From Mucilaginibacter polytrichastri (GTDB lineage Bacteria; Bacteroidota; Bacteroidia; Sphingobacteriales; Sphingobacteriaceae), in the NCBI RefSeq assembly GCF_001911425.1, contig NZ_MPPL01000001.1, positions 2,620,784-2,684,783 on the forward strand: a DNA stretch of 64,000 bases, written 5' to 3'. Below, piece by piece: positions 54,370 to 63,200 of the stretch. The stretch's first letter is position 1. Each line of letters opens with the position of its first letter. The notes beneath the pieces were generated by a model that had not been told where the DNA came from, ran no database searches, and was given only the letters and a program-made list of their open reading frames with translations. The position numbers and the translations under genes were made by a program.

Positions 54370-56886
54370 TTACACTATTCCGCCCATTAATGGGTCGGTT
54401 TTAGTTGGTATACCGGTTTCTACACGGCCTGCAAAGCGTTCTTCAAAATTATCGTGTCCACTTAGCTTCACGCTGAAATCGTACCAACCATAATTTTTAG
54501 ATAAGTTTAAAATCACCTTAGCGGAACTTCCGGCCGCAACCACCTGGCTCTTGTTATCTGCCTTATAACTTTTATCGCTAATAACTACGGTATGTGCTTT
54601 GGTATCCTGGTTGGCGATGGTTATTATTACATTGCCGGTTAGTTTTGCGGCATTGAATCTGCCTGCTTCATAATCGCAGCTTATTTTAACCAAAGGATTA
54701 TTTTTACTGCCTGCAAACTCACGGTAAAACCCATTGGGCCCGTAAACTTTTAAATGATATTCGCCGTTTTCAAAATCATTAATGGCCCATTCATCTTTTA
54801 GTGTATCACCTGCTGCGGCACTGTAATCCCAGGCGCGCAGTTCTTCCTGCTGGTATGGGTTAGCAGCGTATACCCTAAAAGGCGACCCGGTAGCTTTATT
54901 ACCAAACACCTTGTTCCCAGCACTAAACGCTATCTCGTAGGTACCTTTAGCCTTATTAAAACTGCCATTGGTATATAATTCATAAGGCAGTGCACAGGCC
55001 GGTTTAACCCCTTTTTCTTGCTTGGGGAAATAGGGCGACTGGTTATGATCGGTATTGATCTGCGCAACTTCATCAGCAGAAAGGTTTTTGTAGTTTGTTG
55101 GGGCTTCTTTAAATTTTGCCTGATGAATCCCTTCTATGAAAGGCTTTTTCTGCAAAAACACAGGGCCGTCAATTTTTTCACCATGGTATGGGCGGAAGGC
55201 CGACGTAAGGTCTCCGCAGATGGTTCTGCGCCATTGGGTAATGTTTTCTGCCTTAACTTTTTTACTGTATTTCTTTTCCAGGAAGTTTTCTACAAATTGC
55301 AGAGACGAAGTATGGTCGAACACCTCAGAGCATACATACCCACCGCGTGTCCATGGTGAGGCGATAATCATCGGTACACGGTAACCCAGGCCTATTGCCC
55401 CCTCCCTGATATTGCTTTCTGTTGCCGAAGGATTGGTCTGCTGATCGCGGGTTACAAAATCCAATTTAGGATCAATACCTGCCGAAACCTTACCGGTATG
55501 CTCTTTATATGGATTGGGCACGATGTAAGGCGGCACATGGTCAAAGTAGCCATCATTTTCATCATAGGTGATCACAAAAACGGTTTTCTTCCACACCTCT
55601 GGGTTTTGCAATAAAATTTCCATTGCCTCGCTTACATACCAGGGGCCAAACCACGGCTCGCCGGGGTGGTCCGAAAAATGAGCCGGCGGCATCAGCCATG
55701 AAACGGTTGGCAAAGTACCATGCTTAACATCCTCCCTAAACTGATGAAATATATCGCCTTTCGGCACATTTAACTTCCGCTCGTTACCGTTATCATCATA
55801 TGCTAATGATACTAATTCGTGATAATCCGGGTCGTTTACATTGGTAGAGAAAGCTTTGTTATTTAAAGCCTGCTGATGCTTTGGTAACTTATCAAAATGC
55901 TCCTGTGTATACTTTGCCTGCGCAGCCTCGATATTGGAGAGCAGTTTTTTTGCCGCAGCCAACCTGGTTACTGTACGGCCTTCTTGTGTATCCTTTTCAA
56001 GATCAGCAATTTGCTTTAGTATGTTATCCTTTTTAACCTGTAAGCCTGCAATACCGCCTGCATGCAAGCGTACGTTGTATTGCTTAAAGTACTCCAACAC
56101 ATTGGTGCCGAAATTACTTAGCCAGGCATCCTGCTCTTCTTCTAATTCCTGGCCCATGGTTAGTTCATTTTGGTAAACCTTCCAGGTTACCCCGCCCTCT
56201 TCCAACCTCTCCGGGAAAGTGGTCCAGTTTAACTCGGGATAATTATAATTGTCTATATTCCATAAATGGGCAATGCCTTCGGGCTTATTAGCTTCGCGAA
56301 CGGTGCCCGTCATCCAATAATAACGATTAGGGTGTGTACCGGTTATGCTGGAGCAAAAGTTTTGGTCGCACACGGTAAAAGCATCGGCCAGTGAATAATA
56401 AAATGGAAAGTCAGACCGGTCGCAATAGCCCATGGTTAACGGCATATCGGCGTAATTTTTATTCCGAGCCTTTTTCACATCCAGCCATTTGTCATACTTA
56501 CCATTGTTCATGGCATCGGTTTGGTCGCTCCAACCGTGTGGCAGCGAACCCATCCAGGCAATTTTGGTATCCTTTACATCGAGGTGGAAAGGCCCGTAAG
56601 TTTCACCGGCCTTGTTGGTTTGCAGCCAAACCTTATTTTTATTGGGCAAATGAATAGCACGGGGATCATTATAACCACGCACGCCTTGCAAAGTACCCAG
56701 CTGATGATCGAATGAGCGGTTTTCCTGCATCAAAAACACAATATGCTCGGCATCATAAAAGGTACTGCCGGGTTCGGGGTTAATAGCCAATGCCTTTTGT
56801 ATAACCGGAGGCAAGGCATTGGTAGCAACAGCAGCGCCGGAAAGCAATGCTGCCTTTTTTAAGAAATCCCTTCGTGAATCTAACAT
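54370..56886 (-). CDS. phosphocholine-specific phospholipase C, Tat-exported
   Basis: An 838-residue enzyme from ATG 56886 (MLDSRRDFLKKAALLSGAAV, a twin-arginine signal); an upstream in-frame start at 56919 adds an unconserved stretch. Domain order: N-terminal alkaline-phosphatase-like phosphoesterase (IVFLMQENRSFDHQLGTLQG, SITGTHPNRYYWMTGT, VITYDENDGYFDHVPP), then two C-terminal DUF756 beta domains (YTNGSFNKAKGTYEIAFSAG; QDTKAHTVVISD). It hydrolyses phosphatidylcholine or sphingomyelin outside the cytosol. First gene of an operon with the phosphoesterase. Confidence 0.93.
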   Translation of the reverse strand: MLDSRRDFLKKAALLSGAAVATNALPPVIQKALAINPEPGSTFYDAEHIVFLMQENRSFDHQLGTLQGVRGYNDPRAIHLPNKNKVWLQTNKAGETYGPFHLDVKDTKIAWMGSLPHGWSDQTDAMNNGKYDKWLDVKKARNKNYADMPLTMGYCDRSDFPFYYSLADAFTVCDQNFCSSITGTHPNRYYWMTGTVREANKPEGIAHLWNIDNYNYPELNWTTFPERLEEGGVTWKVYQNELTMGQELEEEQDAWLSNFGTNVLEYFKQYNVRLHAGGIAGLQVKKDNILKQIADLEKDTQEGRTVTRLAAAKKLLSNIEAAQAKYTQEHFDKLPKHQQALNNKAFSTNVNDPDYHELVSLAYDDNGNERKLNVPKGDIFHQFREDVKHGTLPTVSWLMPPAHFSDHPGEPWFGPWYVSEAMEILLQNPEVWKKTVFVITYDENDGYFDHVPPYIVPNPYKEHTGKVSAGIDPKLDFVTRDQQTNPSATESNIREGAIGLGYRVPMIIASPWTRGGYVCSEVFDHTSSLQFVENFLEKKYSKKVKAENITQWRRTICGDLTSAFRPYHGEKIDGPVFLQKKPFIEGIHQAKFKEAPTNYKNLSADEVAQINTDHNQSPYFPKQEKGVKPACALPYELYTNGSFNKAKGTYEIAFSAGNKVFGNKATGSPFRVYAANPYQQEELRAWDYSAAAGDTLKDEWAINDFENGEYHLKVYGPNGFYREFAGSKNNPLVKISCDYEAGRFNAAKLTGNVIITIANQDTKAHTVVISDKSYKADNKSQVVAAGSSAKVILNLSKNYGWYDFSVKLSGHDNFEERFAGRVETGIPTKTDPLMGGIV

Positions 56887-56916
56887 CTTTAAATAATTCT
56901 TCAGTAAGTGTACCGG

Positions 56917-56924
56917 CAAAACTA
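56917..56924 (-). promoter_or_regulatory. -7 element of the phospholipase C operon
   Basis: Minus-strand TAGTTTTG, a full TAnnTTTG match, 30 nt before the start codon. No good -33 TTG at about 20-nt spacing. Confidence 0.45.
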
Positions 56925-57021
56925 TCGTTTCAATGTTAATTTAGTTTTAAACCCATAACATATCACATTGATAGTTGTAAATAAATGATGCAGTTTATTT
57001 ACTGCGTGTAATTAAATGGCT

Positions 57022-57049
57022 TCGAATACATGTTGCAACACGTATTCGA
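57022..57049 (+). promoter_or_regulatory. 28-bp palindromic operator upstream of LLM oxidoreductase 1
   Basis: Arms CGAATACATGTTG (57023-57035) and CAACACGTATTCG (57036-57048) are reverse complements with one mismatch, extended by a T-A pair, and have no loop (centre GTTGCAAC). It lies 11 nt before the -7 element of the gene, a repressor position. No regulator gene is adjacent. Confidence 0.75.
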
Positions 57050-57060
57050 TATTTCTTTAT

Positions 57061-57068
57061 TAAATTTG
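57061..57068 (+). promoter_or_regulatory. -7 element TAAATTTG next to the LLM 1 start
   Basis: A full TAnnTTTG match that ends 3-6 nt before the two adjacent ATG codons at 57072 and 57075; a TTG at 57033-57035 is 25 nt away, longer than usual and inside the palindrome. Confidence 0.55.
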
Positions 57069-57074
57069 TGCATG

Positions 57075-58109
57075 ATGGAATTAGGGATCAGCACATTTGG
57101 AGAGGTACACCCAGATGGGGTTGCCGGTAAAGCGGTAAACGCTAACAAACGGGTACAGGAATTATTGGAAGAAGTTAAACTGGCCGACGAGATTGGCCTG
57201 GATTTGTTTGCCTTTGGCGAGCACCACCGCCCCGACTTTGTAATATCGGCACCAGAAATTTTTATGGCTGCGGCAGCGGCTGTTACTAAAAACATCAAAT
57301 TGTCCAGCTCTGTTACTGTACTAAGTTCTGCCGACCCGGTGCGTACCTTCCAGAATTTTGCCACGGTTGATCTGATCTCAAATGGCCGTGCAGAAATGAT
57401 TGCGGGCCGGGGTTCATTCATAGAATCGTACCCCCTGTTTGGTTATGACCTTGACGATTACGATGAGCTATTTACCGAAAAGCTGGAAATGTTTCTCCAA
57501 ATCAATAAACAGGAAGTGATCTCATGGAAAGGCAAGTTCCGTGCCCCTATCCAAAACCAAGGCATTTATCCGCGACCAATTCAGGAATCGATACCTGTTT
57601 GGCTGGGTGTTGGTGGTACGCCGGCATCTGCCGTGCGGGCAGGTAAACTTAATTTACCTTTAATTATTGCCATACTGGGCAGTTCGCCGGCACAATTTGT
57701 TCCTTTTGTTGAACTGTACCGCGAAGCGGCTGCAAAAGCAGGACACGATGTAAGCAAGCTGCAACTAGCCATTAGTTCTCAATTCTACATGGCCGAAACT
57801 ACCCAACAGGCAGCAGACGAGTTTTACCCATCGTACGAAGCACTGATGAACCGGGTTGGCAAAGACCGCGGCTGGTCGCCAATGAGTAAACCGCAGTTTG
57901 ATTACCTGCGCAATGATGGCCCGTTGATAGTTGGCGATGCACAATTGGCCATTGATAAAATAATGGCGCAATACGAGTTGTTTGGCAATACCCGCTTTGT
58001 AGCCCAATTGGTTACCGGGCATACGCCGCACAGTAATATTTTAAAAGCAATAGAATTGTATGGTACTAAGGTTGCACCAGTGGTAAGGAAAGAGACGGCA
58101 AGCAAGTAA
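57075..58109 (+). CDS. LLM class flavin-dependent oxidoreductase 1
   Basis: A 344-residue bacterial luciferase-like TIM-barrel monooxygenase, start chosen at MELGISTFGEVHPDG because upstream in-frame sequence lies over the promoter. Motifs: FAFGEHHRPDFVISAP, TVLSSADPVRTFQNF, GRAEMIAGRGSF, PVWLGVGGTP. It uses FMNH2 and O2 or F420-type chemistry; Bacteroidota members are FMN-linked. Substrate unknown. It is the first of two LLM genes, convergent in the region 57-59.5 kb. Confidence 0.9.
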   Translation: MELGISTFGEVHPDGVAGKAVNANKRVQELLEEVKLADEIGLDLFAFGEHHRPDFVISAPEIFMAAAAAVTKNIKLSSSVTVLSSADPVRTFQNFATVDLISNGRAEMIAGRGSFIESYPLFGYDLDDYDELFTEKLEMFLQINKQEVISWKGKFRAPIQNQGIYPRPIQESIPVWLGVGGTPASAVRAGKLNLPLIIAILGSSPAQFVPFVELYREAAAKAGHDVSKLQLAISSQFYMAETTQQAADEFYPSYEALMNRVGKDRGWSPMSKPQFDYLRNDGPLIVGDAQLAIDKIMAQYELFGNTRFVAQLVTGHTPHSNILKAIELYGTKVAPVVRKETASK

Positions 58110-58140
58110 ACTATATAAAACTCGTTGTGCCGATATGCAT

Positions 58141-58393
58141 GTGATAAACCTGTACTGTAGGATGCCGAAACAAGTTCGGCACGACGAATGCTATGTGTAC
58201 GATATACTTGTGATAGACCTGTACTATGGGATGCCGAAACAAGTTCGGCACGACGAATGCTATGTGTACGATATAGATGTGATAAACCTGTCATGTGGGG
58301 TGCCGAAACAAGTTCGGCACGACGAATGCTATGTGTACGATATACTTGTGATAGACCTGTACTATGGGATGCCGAAACAAGTTCGGCACGACG
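58141..58393. repeat. 69-bp tandem repeat array, four units
   Basis: Units start at 58141, 58210, 58279 and 58348 (all GTGATA...), an exact 69-bp period; the last is cut after the hairpin. Each holds a stem TGCCGAA-ACAAG-TTCGGCA (7-bp arms) and the word GAATGCTATGTGTACGATATA. Units 2 and 4 agree with each other better than with 1 and 3 (CTTGTGATAG versus ATGTGATAA), as expected from a two-unit duplication. A partial unit may begin near 58125. It translates in several frames because 69 is divisible by 3, but no real protein is implied. Confidence 0.85.
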
Positions 58394-58404
58394 GGAATTA
58401 AACC

Positions 58405-58440
58405 AAGAAGGGCATTGTGCTGTTGCACAATGCCCTTCTT
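58405..58440. terminator. long perfect hairpin after the repeat array
   Basis: Perfect 16-bp stem AAGAAGGGCATTGTGC / GCACAATGCCCTTCTT with a TGTT loop, the strongest hairpin in the window. It lies between convergent LLM genes and may end transcripts from both sides although the T-tract is short. Confidence 0.75.
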
Positions 58441-58452
58441 ATATATTGAATA

Positions 58453-58537
58453 TTGTCATTCTGAGCGGCAGCGAAGAATCTTCTGCTGTATACAAATAGT
58501 TGAAGAAGATCTTTAGCTATCGCTCAAGCTGACAAAA
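58453..58537. repeat. dispersed inverted repeat, copy 3
   Basis: Left arm TTGTCATTCTGAGCGGCAGC then GAAGAATCTTCT; right arm GAAGATCTTTAGCTATCGCTCAAGCTGACAA, imperfect. Same family as 2450-2555 and 52791-52882, the most degenerate of the three. Confidence 0.65.
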
Positions 58538-58549
58538 GGGTTTAACAGC

Positions 58550-59554
58550 TTACTTCAATACTTCTGAAAACAACTCGTAAGACCGTAGCCTTGCCTGGTG
58601 ATCAAAAATATGTGAAGTTACCATCACTTCGTCAACCTGCGTTTGATCTAAGAACGATTGCAAATCGGCCTTAATAGTCTGCGGACTGCCGAAGAAAGAA
58701 TAAGCCAGCATTTGTTCGGCAGCTTCTTGCTCAAAGTAATTCCAGGCACCTTCCATGGTGTCAATTGGCGGCGGTAATAGCTGGCGTTTGCCGGTTACTA
58801 CGCCTACAAAAAATTGCTGTACCGATGTTGCCAGTCTTATGGCCTCTTTGTCTGTATCTGCTGCTACCACGTTTACGCACGATAGTACGTAGGGCTCTTT
58901 CAAATGCTCAGACGGGATAAAGTTATCGCGATATAGCTTAATAGCCGTCATAAAGTGTGCCGGCGCAAAGTGGCTGGCAAAGGCATAAGGTAAACCCATC
59001 GCTGCGGCCAAACGAGCGCTATCGGGGCTAGAGCCCAAGATCCAGATTGGGATATCCAAACCTTCACCCGGTATCGCACGCACTTTGCTATCGTAGTTAT
59101 CTTCTGAAAAGAATTGCTGCAATTTTTGGATATCTCTCGGAAAATTATGTGCAGCGTTAAAGTTTTCGCCACGGATAGCCATCGCAGTCAGCTGGTCTGT
59201 ACCCGGTGCGCGCCCCAAACCCAAATCTATACGGCCGGGATAAAGCGAAGCCAGTGTACCAAATTGCTCGGCCACCACCAAAGGTGAGTGATTGGGCAGC
59301 ATTATGCCCCCCGAACCTACACGAATGGTTTTGGTTCCACCGGCAATGTAACCTATCAGCACCGAAGTAGCCGAACTGGCCACATTCATCATGTTATGGT
59401 GTTCGGCAAACCAATAACGGGTGTAACCTAACTGCTCGGCATGGTTAGCCATTTCCAGGCTATGTTTAAATGTATCTATTGGTGTTTTACCTTGTATCAC
59501 CGTTGCCAAATCGAGCACAGAGTATTTAAGGTCTGTTAGTTTTTTCGAATTCAT
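58550..59554 (-). CDS. LLM class flavin-dependent oxidoreductase 2
   Basis: A 334-residue luciferase-like protein of the MsnO8-type group: SVLDLATVIQGKTPIDTFKH, YWFAEHHNMMNVASSATSVL, GSGGIMLPNHSPLVVAEQFG, DLGLGRAPGTDQLT, PIWILGSSPDSARLAA. The fold and motifs differ enough from LLM 1 to make the two only distant paralogues. Predicted FMN-dependent monooxygenase with unknown substrate. Confidence 0.92.
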   Translation of the reverse strand: MNSKKLTDLKYSVLDLATVIQGKTPIDTFKHSLEMANHAEQLGYTRYWFAEHHNMMNVASSATSVLIGYIAGGTKTIRVGSGGIMLPNHSPLVVAEQFGTLASLYPGRIDLGLGRAPGTDQLTAMAIRGENFNAAHNFPRDIQKLQQFFSEDNYDSKVRAIPGEGLDIPIWILGSSPDSARLAAAMGLPYAFASHFAPAHFMTAIKLYRDNFIPSEHLKEPYVLSCVNVVAADTDKEAIRLATSVQQFFVGVVTGKRQLLPPPIDTMEGAWNYFEQEAAEQMLAYSFFGSPQTIKADLQSFLDQTQVDEVMVTSHIFDHQARLRSYELFSEVLK

Positions 59555-59572
59555 TATAAGATATATTCTTAG

Positions 59573-59636
59573 TCACAGTATATAAGCTGTGATAACAATC
59601 AAAATTAAGGTTTAGTGCTTGTATTGATTGTCAATA
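59573..59636 (-). promoter_or_regulatory. control region of LLM 2 with two palindromes
   Basis: Minus-strand -7 match TAATTTTG at 59600-59607. Palindrome TATTGATTGTCAATA (59622-59636) overlaps the -33 position (TTG at 59632-59634, spacer 24 nt) and TCACAG / CTGTGA (59573-59578, 59587-59592) lies downstream, in the leader. Repressor-type control is inferred. Confidence 0.5.
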
Positions 59637-59732
59637 TATCACAAATGACTTTGGGTTCACAATAATAGCGTTTGTCGCAATCAACCATTTAATATGTCGG
59701 GTTTGCACCTAAGAAATATCCATGTACAATAC

Positions 59733-59740
59733 TAAATTTG
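59733..59740 (+). promoter_or_regulatory. -7 element TAAATTTG of the VOC gene
   Basis: A full TAnnTTTG match 20 nt before the start codon; the nearest TTTG upstream (59702-59705) is 27 nt away. Confidence 0.5.
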
Positions 59741-59760
59741 TATAAACCAATACAAAAACT

Positions 59761-60219
59761 ATGCAACCAACCAATAAGATCACCCCATTTTTGTGGTATA
59801 ACGACACACTGGAAGAAGCGCTTGAGTTTTACACAGCAATATTTAAAAACTCAGAAATTAAAAGCAAAAGCCACATTGGCGGCAAGCTGTTTACCGCCAT
59901 AATAGTTATTGAAGGCCAGGAACTGATGCTGCTTAATTGGAGCTCGGAGTTTAAATTTAACCCTTCGGTATCATTATTTGTTAAATGCGACACACAGGAT
60001 GAGGTGAATTACTATTGGGATAACCTGCTTGCAGACGGCGGCAAAGAATCGCAATGCGGGTGGCTGCAAGATAAGTTTGGATTATCATGGCAAATAGTGC
60101 CTAACATATTAGGTGAACTGATGAGCAACCCCGACCGCGAAAAAGCCGGCAGGGTAATGCAGGCCATGATGAAAATGGTAAAATTGGATATAGCTGCTTT
60201 GAAAAAAGCAGCTGAGTAA
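59761..60219 (+). CDS. VOC family protein (PhnB / 3-demethylubiquinone methyltransferase-like fold)
   Basis: A 152-residue protein beginning MQPTNKITPFLWYNDTLEEA, which with YTAIFKNSEI and the C-terminal WLQDKFGLSWQIVPN identifies the PF06983 glyoxalase-like group. Despite the name, no methyltransferase motif is present; members are usually of unknown catalytic role. It ends 1 nt before the convergent SNF2 gene. Confidence 0.88.
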   Translation: MQPTNKITPFLWYNDTLEEALEFYTAIFKNSEIKSKSHIGGKLFTAIIVIEGQELMLLNWSSEFKFNPSVSLFVKCDTQDEVNYYWDNLLADGGKESQCGWLQDKFGLSWQIVPNILGELMSNPDREKAGRVMQAMMKMVKLDIAALKKAAE

Positions 60220-60220
60220 G

Positions 60221-63200
60221 TTAACTGATCAGCCCCAACAGATCATCTTTACTGAGCGATTTAACAAAGGAGCCATCGGTACGGATAAGATCATTGGCGA
60301 GGTCTTTTTTGGCTTGTTGCATCAGCATAATCTTTTCTTCTACCGTGCCGGGGCAAATGAGCCTGATGGCTACAATATGCTTGGTTTGGCCAATACGATG
60401 GCAGCGATCTATCGCCTGGTTCTCTACGGCCGGATTCCACCAGGGGTCAACCAGGTAAACGTAATCAGCCTCGGTAAGGTTGAGGCCAGTACCGCCTGCT
60501 TTAAGGCTGATAAGGAATACCCGCACGTCGGGGTTGTTTTGAAACTCATTAACTGCTGCTTCGCGGTTGCGCGTTTGGCCGGTAAGGTAGGCGAAGCTGA
60601 TGCCCCTGCCCTGTAATTCTTTTTTAATCAAATCAAGCATACCAACAAATTGCGAGAACACCAGTATTTTGTGCCTGGGTTGCTTACTTTCAATCTGCTC
60701 TATCAGCATATCAATTTTGGCCGATTGACTGCCGGGCAACTTATCACCGCTGAGCAGTAAAGGTGAGTCACAAATTTGCCTCAACTTGGTTAAACCCTTC
60801 AATACGTTCATCGGGCTCTTTTTAAGCTGATCGTTATTGGTGGCCGATATAAAATCACGGAACTCTTTCTCATAAGCATCATAAATGTGGCGCTGTTCGG
60901 CCTTCATTTCGCAGTGCAGTATCATTTCTGTTTTCTCGGGCAGTTCGGTAGCCACCTGCTGCTTGGTACGGCGTAAAATAAACGGACGGATCTTATTCTG
61001 TAATTCTACAGCCCGCTTATTACTCTTAAACTGATCTATCGGGATGGCATAAATATCTTTAAAGTACTGCTTGCTACCCAGTAAACCAGGACAGGCAAAA
61101 GAAAGCTGACCGTACAGATCGAAGGTATTGTTCTCTATCGGCGTACCGGTAATGGCAATCTTGTTACGCGATTTTAGCAACCGTACAGATTTATACCGCT
61201 GCGATTCGGGGTTCTTAATATTCTGCGATTCATCTAAAAACACATAGTTAAACTGGTAATCTTTAATGAAGTTAATATCAGACAGCAGCGTTCCGTACGA
61301 AGTGAGGATAATCTCATACCTGTCAAAGTCTTCAGTGCTTTTAATCCGGTCGGCGCCATAAATGGTATGTATTCGGATGGTAGGTGCAAACTTAGCTATC
61401 TCCTGCTGCCAGTTAAATATCAGCGAGGTAGGTACAACAATGATGTTGGTATTGTGCACTACCTTATCTCGCTGCGATAAAATAAAAGCGATGATCTGAA
61501 TAGATTTACCCAAGCCCATATCATCTGCCAAACAGCCGCCGAAGTTAAACTCATCTAAAAAGTTGAGCCAGTTTAAGCCCGCCTGCTGATAGTGACGCAA
61601 TGTGGCATTCAGTTCGGCAGGTACCTTTACTTCTGTAATAGCATCAAAGCCTGCCAGTTTTTTGCGGTAGATGTTCAGCTCATCCTTTACCCCATCATCC
61701 AGCATTTGCGCATCGTAAAACTGCTCAATGGCAGCAAAATTCACTTTAGCTATGCGGATGGTATCGCCCTCCGTAATCTCGCCAGAGTTAAAATAATCTG
61801 CAAATTTCTCTAACCATTCGGCAGGGATAATACCGGTTGTACCGTCATCCAACTGTACGTAACGGCTCTTGTTTTTAACGGCTTTTTGTACATGTTTCAG
61901 GGATGCTTTCTTGCGGCCAAAACGTACATCAACCAAAGCATTAAACCAGTTAATACCGCTTAATACCTTAATGTTAATCTTTACCTTATTGGGGTTAAGC
62001 TTATTGCCTTCCAGCTCATTAAAGCCAAGTACCGTAATGTTTTGTTGATGCCATTCTTCAAAGGTGTTTAAAAACCATTCTTCATCTAAAAAACGTTTTT
62101 TATGGAGATAAAAATAGTGCAGGTCGTTCTCTAACTGCTCGGCAAAATACGGGTGTTGCTTGGTAAGCAGGGCCGTAAAATCAATTTCTTCGGCTTCTTT
62201 TCGGGGTACCAAAAACTCTTTCCCTTTCTCGTCCATGGCGTAAATGAGCTTGCGGGTACGTACCGAAATTTCCATTTCGCCGTACCGCATTACTGGGATA
62301 ATCATTACATGGGTACCAAAGTCTGATAGGTAAATAATCCTTTCGGTGTCTTCGTAAAAACGCTGTTGCTTCAGCTGTATCGGCGTGGCAGGTTTTATAT
62401 GTGTATAGTCAACCGTAATTTTGTCTTCCAGCTTACTTAACCATTGCGCTTTAAACTCGGGGAATTTACTGGCGTGGATCAGCAGGTTATCGGGTTTCTT
62501 TTTCAGCAGTTCGATAACGTTAAGTACCTGCAAATTATCAACCAGGTAAAACACTTCTGCAACCCTTACAAAATAGGTATACCTAATGCTTAGGTCTTTT
62601 AATTGATAAGTATCGCCCGACAGATCGATGCTGCCTGCTAATTCAAAAAACTGTTCTTTGGGCGTAACGGTGAGCTTAAGCGTATTAGGTAACAAACGTA
62701 CCTTTACCGGTAAAACAGAACCTGCTGTTATCTTTTCAGAAACTTCGCTATCATGATAATAAAAATTATAGCCCAACGGATTTTTAACTATGGCCCGTAA
62801 AGCGGTTATATCGGCCTCACTTTTTTTAGCATTAAGGTGATTCTGAAATTTATTGATACCCGAATAAAACTTGAGCTGTTGGGCATCCTCTGTTTCCCAA
62901 ATAAAATCCAGTGGCGCAACCGTGGTTAAAGGGTTTTTGATCTTCCCTTCTTTGGTGACTTGCGCCTTGTAAAGCTCTATAAATAAGTATTTGTAGTACT
63001 TATGCTCCTTTAGCACTACAAAAACCTTTTGCTCATCCTCTTCTGCCGGTAATTTACCGGGGGCAGCAATAGGGACGATCATCTCATTCAGCGCATGCAG
63101 GCTTTCGCGGGTAACGGGCATCAATGATGCCTGTCGGGGCGTAATTAAAGTCCGTTTGTTGCTGTATTCGAGCTGAAAAAAACTGTCGGGATCGCGCTCG

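Noticed and set aside
58141..58393. CRISPR-like array
   Set aside because: The linkers between hairpins are also repeated, with no unique spacers, and no cas genes are nearby.
58135..58401. 88-codon plus-strand frame with 23-residue repeats (MPKQVRHDE) and an overlapping minus-strand frame at 57902-58294
   Set aside because: The frames are by-products of the 69-bp non-coding repeat, whose period is divisible by three and so keeps several frames open. No start context or protein-like composition.
59573..59592. CRP-type site
   Set aside because: The half-sites are TCACAG...CTGTGA, the reverse order of the TGTGA-N6-TCACA CRP pattern.
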